Shown: piece by piece, positions 36,633 to 49,500 of the stretch
Layout: each line of letters starts with the position of its first letter
Numbering within the stretch: the first letter of the stretch is position 1
Assembly (NCBI GenBank): GCA_033239525.1
Contig: BSYO01000003.1
Span: forward strand, 2,412,001-2,476,000
Length of the DNA: 64,000 nt
Direction of reading: 5' to 3'
From: Nepenthes gracilis
Lineage: Eukaryota; Streptophyta; Magnoliopsida; Caryophyllales; Nepenthaceae
Notes under the pieces: model-generated
Told to the model about the DNA's origin: nothing
The model's input: the letters and a program-made list of their open reading frames with translations, nothing else
Database searches by the model: none
Made by a program: the position numbers and the translations under genes

Positions 36633-38275
36633 ATGGTGAACATGAGAGCACAAGCTAGCGAGCCTGCTAGAGACGTGATCTCGTCCGACCAGAACCACGC
36701 TGCTGGTGTCATAGTCAACGGGATGGTTAACAGGATGCCCGTACTCTTCTTTCAAAACTTGGTGGAGTACATGTAGAATACGAACAATATGCTTGAGATA
36801 TTCTATTCCTACCAGGAGCACTCATAGTAGGGGACTCCGCCAGCGGCGGTCCCTGTACCGATCTCCAGGAGAAGAGGCCAAGGGAAGAAGAAACGAGCCA
36901 AGAAATCTAGTAGGCCAGCTAGCATTCAGACACCGGAGTCCTCACACGCCCAAAGTCAGCTAAGGCCTGAAAAGTGATCGGGCAGCATGACTCCGAAAGA
37001 AAGTCCTAAGCGAAGGAACCCCCAATAATCTCGAGTGGAGACCAGGATCCAAGCTCCGGAGGAAGTCTCCTGGGTCATCAAATCCACTGGTGGCAGTAGT
37101 CGGCCGGCTACTGACCATGCCAGAGAAAGAATGGAGTTGATGATTTATCTCAACTCCAACAGATCGGCCAACGCTGCTCGAGCTGATCCAAGATTCTAGA
37201 AGATTTGGAACTGCGTATTCAAGGATGACAAACATGTTATCGATATGGATAAATTTCCTTTCACAGCAGAGATTTTGAACCATTCGATGCTGACAAAATT
37301 CAAGATGCCACCCCTTGACTCATACGATGGGAGCGCTAATCTAATTGATCACCTCGATCATTTCTGCACCCATCTGATCCTACAAGGGTTAGAGGACGCA
37401 GCAATGTGTCGCTGCTTCCCGCTTACCTTGAAAGGGAATGCTCGCGTATGGTTCCATCACCTTTCCTCAAATTCGATCAAGAGTTTCAGGGAGCTAACTG
37501 ACTTCTTCTTGGCGCAATATGCCTCCAACCGTCGAGAAGAAAAGTAGCCTTGGCACCTCTCCCACATCAAGCAGAAGCAGGGAAAGAATCCACGGAAGTT
37601 TCTGGATCGCTTCGTGGCGGAGGCCAGACGGATTTCCAGGCTTACGGAGGAGATAAAATTTGGCAATTTCATCTCCGCGCTGACATACAGGGACTTCTTT
37701 AGGCACCTGATGCACAAGAATCCGTAAACCTTCTGGGAGACAAAGTCCATCACCTGGGCCTACGCAAAGCGAAGGAGGCCAGCGAGGCTAAACGTCCTGA
37801 GCAGACTGAACAGCCTCGCTCATTCCCGAGAGAAGGAAAGAGGAAGTTTAACGACAGCGATCCCTCCCGCAGGAAGCACCACAGGACCTGACCACCAGAG
37901 CAAAGGGACTATGGGCCGATCAACCTGACTTCCTTGAGTGACACGTGTTCAAACTTTCTCATACAGATCCGTGAGGAGAAGTTTATTAAGTAGCCAAAAC
38001 CACTTAAGAAAGTGGAAGGAGGAAATCCGGCTAAGTACTGTGATTTTCATCGATCTCCTAGATATTCTACGGAAGATTACAAGACTCTCCAACGGAAGAT
38101 AGAAAAGCTAATCCGGAGAGGCCATCTCACCAGGTTCGTCAAAAACCCTTGCCAGAGCTCTAGCACTGCAGGTGGAGAAGGATCGAAGTCTTCCCCTCCA
38201 CGAAATCAGGTTGTAGGAGTGGTCAATATGATCACGACTCGGCCAACCAAGACTGCGGTGAACCGTAAAGAGTAG
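36633..38275 (+). pseudogene. Tat B gag, decayed
   Basis: The ATG at 36633 begins MVNMRAQASEPARDV. The gag core is encoded at 37245-37547: PPLDSYDGSANLIDHLDHF, EDAAMCRCFPLTLKGNARVW and SIKSFRELTDFFLAQY. The 3' part at 38012-38275 contains KYCDFHRSPRYSTEDYKTLQ and IEKLIRRGHLTRFV. In-frame stops occur, for example at 36774, 37545 and 37725. Gag would form the particle shell. Confidence 0.9.
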
Positions 38276-38344
38276 CAGACTAGAAGGAAGAAACAGCGCG
38301 TTGTAGACAATGTCATTAGCTTTACCAACGATGACTTGGAATAT

Positions 38345-41300
38345 ATAATCCCCCCATGAAGATCCCCTTGCTATATCCGCGCTCGTTTCGGACGGTAGTG
38401 TCGACTATCAACTGAAACGAGTGTTTATTGATAATGAAAGTTCACGTGATTTGTTTTACCTTAATACAGTTTTAAAACTTGGTTTAAAAAAGAGCCAATT
38501 AAAGCTTTTTGAATGCCCGTTGTAAGGCCTTGATAATGAGTCGGTGCCCGTCCAATGGACGATTTAGTTGGATGTCACCCTGGACACATACCCATGAACG
38601 GCGAGTCGTGCACTCACCTTCTTGGTAGTTGACTTATCCTCCATATACAACACTATACTAGGTCGTTCGTGCCTAACAGTATTCAGAGCTGCCACTTTAA
38701 TATCGCACATCAAGATGAAATTTTTAACATCATACGGTATGGGTGAAGTGTTGGGTGACCAGATCATTGGGCGGACCTGTTGCATGTCTCAGATCGCTCC
38801 CAGCTGCAGCACCAAGTTGGCAGGAGAACTCGATCATCGAGACGAAACAACCTTACAGTAAGCACAATCCAATGAGGAAACCGATCTAATTCCACTAAAC
38901 CCGGAGGACCCGGAAAGGTGTGTGCAGATCGGCGGCTCGCTCACTGGTACACTACGCGACGAGCTGATTACGTTCTTATAATAGAACGCTGAAATCTTCG
39001 CATGGATTCTCGCCGACATGCCTGGGATTCCGGTCAGAGTAATGGTCTACAAGTTGAGCCTTTATCTCGATCGTAAATCCGTCAGGTAGAAGCGGAGAAA
39101 CCACGAAGTGGAGAAATTGATCGTCATTCGGGAGGAAGTAAAGAAGCTGGTTGACGTCAGCTTCATCGGGAAAGTTTAGTATCCGAATTGGCTCTCCAAC
39201 GTCATCTTAGTAAATAAAAGTAACGAGAAATGGCGAATGTACGTCGATTTCACCGATATTAACAAAGCCCACTCAAAGGACAGCTTTCCTTTACCTAGGA
39301 TCGACCTGTTGGTGGACTCTATGGCTGGACACGAGCTGTTGAGTTTAATAGCCGCGTATTCGGATTACAACTAAATTCGGATGAGCCCAGAGGACAATGA
39401 GCATACCTCGTTCATGACGGATCAAGACACTTATTGTTATAAGATAATGCCCTTTGGTGTAAAGAACGCATGAGCTACCTCCTAGCAGCTCGTGAACAGG
39501 ATGTTTGAGAAGTAGATCAGCTGCAATATGGAGGTGTACGTCAACGACATATTCGTCAAGAGCAGGACCACCAATGACTATATTTGCGATCTGGTTGAAT
39601 CATTCGAGGTGCTCCGCGCGTATCAAATGAAGCTGAATCTGGCCAAGTGTGCCTTCGGATTATCCTCAGGGAAGTTCTTAGGTTTCATCGTCTCTCAACG
39701 AGGGAACGAGACAAACCCAAAATAAATCAAAGCCCTCGCGGACATTGCTCCACCATGGAGTGTCAAAGATGTCTAGCGATTAACCAGACGACTGGCGGCA
39801 TTGTCCCGCTTCTTAACTAAGTCGGGTGACAAGTACCAGCCTTTCTTTAAGGCTCTAAGGGGAAAAAAATTAAACGTGTTCCAATGGATAGCAGAGTGCC
39901 ATGTAGCCTTCAATGAGTTGAAGTAGTATCTAGCCAATCCATCGTTGTTAACGTTACCCAACGACGAAGAAGAGCTATACCTCTACCTAGCAGTGTCAGA
40001 AGCGGCCCTCAGTTCTATCCTCGTACGCCAGGACTCCAATACTCAGCAACCGGTCTACTACATGAGCAAGACGTTGACCGGCCCAGAGACGCGCTACCCA
40101 CCCGCAAAAAAGTTAACTTTGGCACTTGTTTTCTCCGCCCAAAAATTGAGACTCTACATCTAGGCTCATCGTGTGATTGTTCTCACCGACCGGTAACTGA
40201 AAAGCACTCTTTAGAAACCCGACGTTTCTGGACGGCAGGTAAAGTGGGATATCGAATTAGGAGAGTTTGACATCGAATTTCGGCCCAGACTGGCTATTAA
40301 GGGGCAGGCTCTAACCGACTTCATTGTCTGGACCACGATACCAATTCTTGATGAATAGCCCCCTGAGGATACAGAACAGCATGAGGGAGAACCGAAATGG
40401 GTCCTCTACGTAGACAGATCGTCTACGGACTCAGGCAACGGCACCAGGGTAATCCTCAAGACCCTTGACGGGTTTGAGGTGAAGTACTTCATTAGACTTG
40501 ATTTTTCAACCACCAATAATGTGTCGAATACGAAGCCATGTTAGTCGAATTAAGACTGGCCAAAGAGTGATTAGCTAAGCAACTAACTGTCTATAGCGAC
40601 TCTGAGTTAGTCGTCAACCAAGTTAACAAAAATTTTGATGCGAGCAATCCACACTTGGCTAAATACTTAGCCAAGGTGAAGGAAGTCGCCCTGAGATTCG
40701 ACAGCCTAACCCTGGTCAACATTTTCAGAATTGAGAATTGGAAGGCTATACTTAGCCAAGGTGAAGGAAGTTGCCCTGAGATTCGACGGCCTAACCTTGG
40801 TCCACATTTTCAGAATTGAGAATTGGAAGGCCGATCAACTGGTCAGAGCGGCGGCGGTCGAAAACCCAGACCAGTACTCGAGAGACATGCGAAAGGTTCT
40901 GAGCGCTCCCAATACAAAGGAATAGAAAGCGATGCAGATCTTCTAAGCGGAAAATTAGATGAGACCATACCAAACATTCCTAGTGGACGGAGTACTACTA
41001 GAAGATGCGAATAAAGCCAAGCATATCAAGAAGACGGCCGGTTGGTACACTGTAGTCAATGGACGGCTATATCGCTGTGGCTACTCGATTCCGTACATCC
41101 GGTGCCTCTCCCCCAAGGACGCCGACTACACCTTGGGCGAAGTCTACCCTGAGATATACGGATCGCACATCGGTGGCAAGAACTTAGCATTCAAGATCAT
41201 GCGACAGGATTACTACTAGCCGACAATGAAGAAGGATGCGCTCGAGTTCATAAAGAAATGTAAGGACTGTTAGCTTCATGGCAATCTTCACCACCAATCG

Positions 41301-42160
41301 TCCGCTGAGCTGAAATCCCTCCAGGCTCCTTAGCCCTTGCATAATAGGGGCTTGACATTCTCGACCCGTTTTCCATTATAACGGGACAAATGAAATTCAT
41401 TATTACAGGTATCGACTACTTCACCAAATGGATCAAAACTATCCCGCTAGCCAAGATCATAGAGTACAACGCTCTTCAATTCGTCTGCCATAACATTATC
41501 AGCAGATTTGGCATTCCTGATGTCATTGTGACTAACAACAAAATCAGTTCTCAGGAAAACGCTTCACCAAGTATTAAACCAACCTAAGTATCAGACCGAT
41601 CCACACTTTGGTGGCATACCCTCAAGCGAATGGACATGTGGAGGTCAAAAATCGCACGTTACTCCATGATCTTAAGACCAAGTTGGAGGACGCAGAGGGC
41701 TCATGGGTGGACGAGCTACCCTCCGTCCTCTGATTTTACCAAACGACTCCAAAGGAGTAAACTCACGATACACTCTTTAGTCTCTACTACAGGACTGAAA
41801 CGATAATCTCAGTTGAGATCATGCTTCCAAATCTAATGGTCGATTTCTTCGACCCGCAAGGTAACTCCCAAAAAATATCCGAGAAAACCTAAACTTGTTA
41901 GAGGAAGCCCACAACGCTGCTAGGTTGCGGACTACAGCTTACCAACAACGAATCGCACACTATTACAACAAGAAGATAAAAACGCGGCAATTCAATGTTG
42001 GAGACTTGGTCTTGTGGAGTATCGAGGTTACGGGTGAAATCGCCAACTGGAATAAGCTTTTCCAAAATTGGGAAAGGCCTTTCCTAGTCTCTATCGTCCT
42101 GCAGAACGGAGTATACAAATTTCGGAACCAGGACGACAAATTGGTTCCACAGACGTAGAA
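38345..42160 (+). pseudogene. Tat B pol (PR-RT-RH-aRH-IN), decayed
   Basis: Protease region: FIDNESSRDLFYLNTVLKLG near 38425-38485, with the catalytic Asp followed by Asn-Glu instead of the usual small residues, and NTILGRSCL near 38650. RT: FPLPRIDLLVDSMAGHELLS near 39285, then MPFGVKNA and VYVNDIFVKS at 39535-39560, where the catalytic YVDD is changed to YVND. First RNase H: QPVYYMSKTLTGPETRYPP. Second RNase H-like domain (about 40390-40900): WVLYVDRSSTDSGNG and YSDSELVVNQVN. Integrase: HHCC region near 41160-41275 and GIDYFTKW; the second Asp position reads VTNNKI, so the Asp is lost. A late block, HYYNKKIKTRQFNVGDLVLW, ends it. There are at least fifteen in-frame stops and an 85-bp internal duplication. 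Confidence 0.9.
40664..40833. repeat. 85-bp tandem duplication inside Tat B RNase H
   Basis: TACTTAGCCAAGGTGAAGGA starts at 40664 and again at 40749. The copies are nearly identical up to GAGAATTGGAAGG. Because 85 is not a multiple of three, the duplication shifts the reading frame. Confidence 0.93.
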
Positions 42161-42390
42161 CGCAATCCACCTCAAGCGTTACTTTCAATAAGGATCCAAG
42201 TAGATCATTCACGTGTCTGCATGTAAATGTATGTACTTAATTTTTTATTAAAAAAATAAGTATCCTTTTCTTTATGCTGCATTTGTTTACTTTCTTTTAT
42301 AAATGCATGTATGTTTGTATGTCTTCTTTGTTGTAGGGTTAAACGACCTAAGTTGCGCCTTAGTCGACCGGGTCTTCACCCGCTCATTAC

Positions 42391-42630
42391 TAAACCCTGG
42401 TCATCCAGGCAACCCATGCGGAGTCGTATTTAAACCCTAATCATTCAAGCGACCCATGAGCAGTCATACTTAAATTCCAGTCATCCGGGTAGCCCATAAG
42501 TGGTCGTATTTAAACCTTGGTCATTTAGGTAGCCCATAAGTTGTCGTATTTAAACCCTGATCATTCAGGCGGCCCATAAACGATCGTATCTAAACCTTAG
42601 TCATCTAAGTGGCCTATTCACGGTCAAAAT
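42391..42630. repeat. 40-bp minisatellite, six units
   Basis: TAAACCCTGGTCAT-like unit starts are at 42391, 42431, 42471, 42511, 42551 and 42591, an exact 40-bp period. Each unit runs TAAACC.TGGTCATCCAGG, then GGCCCAT and GTCGTATT, with substitutions but no length change. It lies between integrase and the antisense ORF, a region in which Tat elements often generate tandem repeats. Confidence 0.95.
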
Positions 42631-43015
42631 CTTAGGGCGCTCAAATAGTACCCATGATGACCTTCTTTGCAAGGGAATAACATGGTCAGTCAACAACGGT
42701 CAATAGAAGCAAGACACTCCTCCCAAAAGCTGACCTCCCAAGTTAACACTTGGGCAGCTCCACCAAACCTTTACTCACGCGGGAGTATTAAGCAGCCTTG
42801 GCGTGTCATCAAAATCCGCCTTGGGACTTTCACAAGGACTCAAGTCCTCCAAAAAGCACTGACAACGCCTCAAGTAAGGCGGACGACCAACTCGCGAGTG
42901 ATTAACTAAGTTGGCCAGTCAACACAGTAGGCAAACTCAAAAAATAGCAATAATGGCAAAAACACTCAACACTAACAAAACAGTTATTTGTTTTATTACT
43001 TGTAATATAATTATA

Positions 43016-45010
43016 TCAATATACAAAAGGAAGGTAGGAGTACAAAAAATTATGGAGGAGTAGAGCTCCCAGAAGGAGGCGGTGGTGGCGCTTGGCCTCT
43101 CCAGGGCTCTTGTGACACTGGGTAGAACGATTCTCTGGATTGAGATACTCAGCTGAAAAATTGGGGTCAATCAGCCATGCAATGCGTCGGCTAATGTTGA
43201 CCCCCTCCCATAACCGTGTCAACAGTATGTTGGAGACCTTGTGAGGGCAAATGCTAGTTCTCAACTCATTATCTAATGTAGTCATCTGGCCTTGGAGTTG
43301 ATCAATGCGCCGCATAGCCCGTTCAACCTCTTCTTTCAGGCAGATGCTTTCCTCTTTTAGATTGTCATTCTCCTCCACCAGGCCGGTCACTACAGCTTCT
43401 CTTAAGCGGTGTTTTCTTCTTTCAACCTGGCATTCTCCGCCTCTAGGCCAGCCAACACAAACTCTAGGGCGACTGTGTTCTCCCGGTGCTCTGCCTTCAA
43501 CGCCTCCAACTCCTTATCCCTATCGGTGATCACTGTGTCTCATTGGCTAAGCGCCTTAATAACCTGCGCCCAAACTTTATCCTTCTACAAAAACGATAAG
43601 TGTCAGCAACGGCAAAATTAAAGAAAAAGCAAGTTGCAAAAATTTACTTGCCAAATCCTGCGTACCAGCCTTTCTGGCCCAACGTGAGACATTAGTTCTA
43701 GCGGCGGAAGACTAGAAATGGAACCCTCCTGGGCAAGCCTAGTAGTAGCCTCCGCCGTAAGGTCCTCCGTCCCCGCCGGCTCCCTAGCGGAGAACTCCTC
43801 CTGCCTCTCCACAATCAAACCAACAACTTGAGCAGGCTCTCCGACGGCGGTCTCCTTCGTAAACTCAACACTAACACTAACCGCAGATTAAGACTCTCCG
43901 ACGATTGGTACTCCTTGTGTTTACTGAAGCTCCCCAGAAACAAGCTCCTCAAATAATGTAGCGATCGGCGTAACAGGAGGCACAGTAGGCGCCCCCTTGG
44001 GTTCCCCGAATGGTGTCTCCTTCGGCAGATCAATAGCTTGCTCCACTGTGGGCCGTAGGAGGCTCCAATGGCACCAGGTGTTCCGGTTGTGATAGGGCCA
44101 GAACGACGCAACTAGTGGAGGAGCACAGTCTGGCCCTATAGGCCTCAATGGTAGACTCAATGCTGCCAATGCCAAAACTATCTCCAACTCCTAAAAACAG
44201 GCCAGCTAGAACATTCCTTGGCTCGGTGGAGGAGGATGAAGAAGGCATCACCACCACCGCCGTCGTCGTCTTCTTCACCGTTGGACTTTCGGGAGACTTT
44301 TCACTGGGTGGCGCTCCGATCACAATAGCCCTAGCCTTCCTCTTCCTGGAAGGCTCCCTCATTTTCTGCTCGGGAGGAAGCCCCCATTTGGCATTTTTGG
44401 CCTCAACACGAGAGATCAGATGGTCTTTTCGGAACTCCATGAGATGGTCCTCCACCAGCTTGAACAGCGACTTCAGGGACTCCGTCTCCTTATCAGGAGT
44501 CCCAGTGTAAATCTCAGGCACCTTGCTTCACTCCCTGGCCAACGGCTAGGAGTCGCCCACATGAATAAAAAAGAACAGGTTCTTCCAATTCTTTAAGGAA
44601 TCATATATGGCAGTACTGATTTGGAGACCGCCGCGTGGAGTTAGGGAGATCCACTTCGCACTCTCGTTGAACTTGAAGAGCACTCTAACCATCGCCACTG
44701 TTAGCCATTGCGAATGCTGGCGAAGAAATACGCAAAAGGTGTACAAGTATCACAAGGCATTCATGTGGAACTGTACAATATGAACCTGAAGAGCCATAAA
44801 AATCTCCAACAACTCATCAGGGATTGGAACGCGCAGGCCACTCCTCAAGTGGGCCTCGTAAATGGTAATGAACCCCTCGGGTAGCGAGCACGCCCTATCT
44901 CCCTTGGCAAGGAGTCAAAAGACAATCTCCTTCAGGATGCTGTACTCTACATATAACTCCTTCATGTCAGTTTCCCCGATGACTGAAGTAATTTCGATAA
45001 CGGAAGCCAT
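43016..45010 (-). pseudogene. antisense ORF (aORF) of Tat B, Transposase_28-like
   Basis: The ATG at 45010 starts MASVIEITSVIGETDMKELY. Segments in the same frame are EGFITIYEAHLRSGLRVPIP, a Leu-rich stretch with VHIVQFHMNAL, FCVFLRQHSQWLTVAMVRVL and SLKNWKNLFFF, which resemble the N-terminal domain of plant putative gypsy-type transposon proteins (Transposase_28). A basic segment (REPSRKRKARAIVIG) and a Ser-rich linker follow, then a coiled-coil region (ENDNLKEESICLKEEVERAM) and WEGVNISRRIAWLIDPNF. The start, middle and end share one frame over about 665 codons, interrupted by a handful of stops. It lies antisense to gag-pol. Its function is unknown; a DNA- or chromatin-binding role would be speculation. 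Confidence 0.75.
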
Positions 45011-45563
45011 GGGAATAGAAGTAAATAGGGAGTTAGCACAACACTTAGGGTTTTCTCGATGGAAATGAAGGAAAGCGTGAGAAATTCAAAAATAAAACGG
45101 ATGGACAACTTAAAGGACAGTGTGAACGCCGAGCACGTTAACTATCTCGTAAACGCACCATCATTGCTGCCATGTGTCGTTTCCTAAACAGCGCGGTCGA
45201 ATCAAATTATCTGGTGCATTAATTACAAGGATCTTGAATTCACCGTGTATAGGCACGTGGCCACATTTTCGACTGATAAGCCGGCTGATGATGGCACGTC
45301 ATTCCAACTCCCGCAAGTTCTCCGATTTTTTAGACCAGACGGTCAACACATCTGGTCAATGTTGCCTTTAGCAATTCTCCGGATTTTTGTATGGACGGTC
45401 AACGAATTCAGTCAACGCTTCCTTTAGAAGTTCTCTAGACTTTGCCCTAAACATTCAACGGTTCTGGTCAACATTTTCACTACCAGTTAAGTAGATCTTG
45501 ATAGACGCCAGCCAGACACGTCTCATCATGAACATGTTGGAGATCAAAATTCAGACTACCAGC

Positions 45564-45575
45564 ATGGGGGGCTAG
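45564..45575 (+). other. purine tract before Tat B 3' LTR
   Basis: CATGGGGGGCTAG directly precedes the 3' LTR; the G run is the likely plus-strand primer site, although the last bases are not purines throughout. Confidence 0.5.
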
Positions 45576-46527
45576 TGATGGGTACGTCCATATTGGCTGA
45601 CCCAAGAGGAATGAACGGCCCAAATTCATAATGACCCATATGTGTGCCTGTACGATCAACAGCAGTTGACTGGACAAAAAGCCAAGTTAGGCGGACAACA
45701 GGCTCCCAGAAACGGTCTATTGATCGGAAGTGCCATAGTAGGCCTGTCTAAAAGCAAGCCTCATGTGGGCCAAGCCCAATTTGGCCCACACTACTATCCA
45801 CGACCAATAACGGTCTTCTCCCCTGACTTTGTGCTCTCCAAAAAGGCAATCTCTACTATAACAGTCACCAGTAGATTCAGTGCACGTCCCATGAGGGAAG
45901 CGTTAGATTCTCTCTTCCTACCTGCAACAAACCCTAACGGTTGCGAAATGTAGAAGAAAGACAATGAATCTATAGAGCCGTTATCGCCATTAAAACTCCG
46001 TGTCAAGAAAAGAAGCAATCCCAACAGAACGCGAGAATCAAGCCTTCCTGCCTAAGCAATGCCGCCCAACATCTCAGCTATAAAAGCCCATTGTGTCTTC
46101 ACTTCACGGCACATTATCTTTTCTACTAAAAATAATCTCATAAGCTTACTCAACGTTCTCGTAATTCTGAAAGCTTTCACGCTTACAGAACTCTAACCCT
46201 CTCTCTCTGTCATTACGTTCCCAGCAAACACATTGCCGAGAGACAACGCTCCTCGTGAGCCTCAGAAAGTCTCTCGCGTCAAGAGTAAGACCCCCATCAC
46301 AAACACTTTTTACCTTCCCACCGCATTCATTCCCTTTACCTTCTTAAAGTTCGAAAGCCGATTGCTGACTTAAGTATCGGAGTGTTTTTTATTGGAGAAC
46401 CTTCCATCGGCACCTGACCTCTCGTTTGTTGTAGTGCTATATAGGATCCAGACTCAGCGAATGGAGCCAGATTCAGACTATCAAATTGACCCGAATCTAT
46501 TCGAAATTTGGATTCTGGGACGTATCA
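45576..46527 (+). repeat. 3' LTR of Tat B
   Basis: It begins TGATGGGTACGTCC and ends GGACGTATCA. The second GTTCT target copy follows at once. Confidence 0.93.
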
Positions 46528-46532
46528 GTTCT

Positions 46533-49500
46533 GGTGTTTTCCTTTGGTAGCTTCTGTCTTCTTCTGATATAGTACCTAGATTGTATTCAATGAGGTTAAT
46601 TATTTCTCCACATATTAATGTAGGTTCAATTTTTATTTCATTATATTATAAGTTTTAAGTACTTTAATAAGCTTTTTTTTTTTTTTATAACATCTACAGG
46701 ATTTTCAATATGTATTGTAAGTAGGAGAGATAAAGTATTTATATAAAAAAACCATGAAATTATCTACATAAGAATCTGGGAGAGAGGATGGAGGAGCAAA
46801 TGGGATTACAGATATTAGGATTTTATGTACATATAGATATTTGCTTACAAAAAAATTTAAAAAGTAATATTATTTATAAGATAGGTTGTTAAAATTTTGG
46901 TGAATTTGGCTTTTGAAATTATTACAAATTTATTATCACTATAAAATTGGATGCGGCAGGTAAGATTTTACTTTCCAACGCCGTAAAACGCCATTAATTA
47001 AGAGGAAGGGGTGATCTATCTATTACCAAGCATAACTCCTTAGTGATGGATCCAAGGTAACCTTTCAAATGTTGGATTGACTACCAAAAGTCTCTATCAT
47101 GTGGTCAGCCTAGATCAGTGGACCGACTGTTAAAATCTAAGATCGTAATTTCATCAACAAGGATGCTCCCTCAAACCATTAGTTTGTTGCGTAAAAATTT
47201 TGCTACGTGTAAAGGCTAGGAAGAGGTTGAATTTATCTGGTTCTCTTGTATACATGGTGTTATTTTATATTATATAAAATATTATTTTACCGTTCAAATC
47301 TATAACCATGAGGTTACAATGCAATAGCTCTGCCTTCCACCTAACTATGCATTATTGATATCTTTCATTTCTTCAACTTAGAAAATAAGTCTTAGTATAA
47401 TGGTGAAACTATTTCATTATGATTAAAATGTCATGATTTGAAATTATGGTCGGGGAAGGGGTGATTTCTATATTGTCATCGTTAGCAGCAAAGCACCTAT
47501 GCCTGTTGGTTTTGCAAATATATAGCAATCCCAACCGTAATTAAACTCAATAGGTAATGAAAATATAAGGTAACCATGAAACGTAGGACCAACTACAAGT
47601 CTCTGATGGGTGGTCACTGCGGATCAACTGTTAAAATCTATGACCACAATTTAATCATTGGATGGTAGCTCAGACCACTCCATTGTCCACCAAACTAGAC
47701 ATGGATATCTTCACAACCTCAAGAGTGAATTTTAGTATAGTGATAAAATTATATCATTGTGATTAGGATACCAATCTGTTCAGTAACAAATACTAAAGAT
47801 CCGAATTTAAGAGGTAAAAGATTCTAGATTGTCAAACACTTGAGATGTTGGTGAAGTGTCCGAGTGACCTAGCAGCCACACTGCTTAGCTAGCAGCTTAT
47901 CAAGATGTCTAACTATCAAGGTGTCAAATAATTGAGTAATCAAATGGTCCGATCGTTTCGAACAAGTCATAGAGCAGCCCAACTATCTTTATATCAAGTT
48001 GCCAAAATGTCTAATATTATTGTCAAAATGCTACTATGTTGTTGAGGCTAGCCACAATAAACACCTACATTGACGAGTAGATAGGTTGTCAGAATAGTCT
48101 ATCATGTAGATAGATTATCCAAACCTCGTTTAGCCAGAACACTACCCTACTAGCTTGGATTAAAACGAAGAAATGACAAAAGATATTGACTAAAGTCAAA
48201 AGATCAGTACCAGTTAATAGGTCAAGTCAAACACGATCAAAATGAAATATTTGAAAAATTATACAACTGAAAAGCTATTCTGAAAGGCTCATTAAACCCA
48301 TAATTTTCCTGGTGTCCTTCTAGAATCCAAAGTTAATGAAAGTGGTATAATATACATTAATCAAGAGTAGCTATGAAAAGTGGGTTTACATGTAATAAAA
48401 TTTCTTAATTACTCATGGTAATTAAAGGCAAACAATTATCCAACAATTATTCTCCGGTTATGGACTTAAGGGATTGTACTAGACCACCATGGTATAAGGC
48501 TTGGGACCTACATAAATCCAAAGTCCCTTATCATACATAGATCGGCTCCAGTAATATAAGTAACTAAATGGTAATGACTCTAAAAACATTTGTTTAAATA
48601 TAAATCTTACAAAACTCAATCTATGCATGAAAAATTTAGAACATCTCCTTTAGGTAACATTCTTCCAAAATATATTAATACACGAAATACTCTGCTCCAT
48701 AAGCCTATTCTCTCTCCTATATCTCGATTTTTAGTTTGCTAAGTGTGACACTAAATTGAGTATCAGAGAATAATTTTAAAAATTATTTATATATCATTGA
48801 AATTTTATTTTGGTTTATGATATATATAATCTAAATTAGAAGACTCAATAACCAGCTTTAAAATATCTCTGGTCAAATTTTGATTTATGGTCATCATCCG
48901 ATATTATGATTTTAAATTACTGGCATAATTCTTAAATAACATAAAAAGGCTATATATATATATTAAATATTTGTGACGTAGGAGCATTGCGCCCTTAATG
49001 TCTTAGGGTAGTTGCCTCCGCCTGGTGTGCTAAATTATCAGCGGTAGAAGGTGAGCCATAAATAGCAATTTAATTAGCCATAAAATAGCACAACTACCCT
49101 AGTCAGTTTCTTTCTCCTGGCCGCTAGAAGCCAAAAGAAACTACATGCACACTTCGGACTTATAGCTCCAAACTTTTAGTACATAGCCCCACCCAGGCTA
49201 GGACACCTATCTTTCGACCGGGCCACATAAAGTTTACAACGTTGCCATCGAATCGTATGGCTTATTAGCAGCCGTCTTGCCTGATCTTTTGTCAAATCTA
49301 ATTTTTTAATGTTCTTTATGTAATAATGATATTTCAAACATTACTTTATGCAAAATTTAATTTTTTTAAAAGTATATTTAGGGAATTTTATTTTAAGTTT
49401 TGGGTTTTGAAATAATTTTCTCCTAAAATATATATTTGTTGTTATAAAATATTAAAAAAAGACCACGCAGGATTAATTCTTTTTTTTTTTTATGATTGTT

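Larger units (their letters stand above)
35587..46527 (+). mobile_element. Ty3/gypsy element, Tat lineage (Tat B), full length
   Basis: The 10.94 kb element has 952-bp LTRs (35587-36538 and 45576-46527) flanked by a perfect 5-bp target duplication GTTCT (35582-35586 and 46528-46532). Order inside: PBS, gag, protease, RT, RNase H, a second RNase H-like domain, integrase, a 40-bp minisatellite, an antisense ORF, purine tract, 3' LTR. The extra RNase H and the antisense ORF are hallmarks of the Tat lineage. All frames are decayed by many stops, mostly TAG. It lies in the receptor-kinase intron, on the opposite strand to that gene. Confidence 0.95.

Noticed and set aside
42391..42630. regular 40-bp repeats as a CRISPR array
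   Set aside because: The units are contiguous with no unique spacers, and the DNA is a plant retrotransposon.
44148..44510. 120-codon plus-strand frame opposite the Tat B aORF
   Set aside because: The minus-strand frame has the conserved domain and a shared frame over 665 codons; the plus frame is its shadow.
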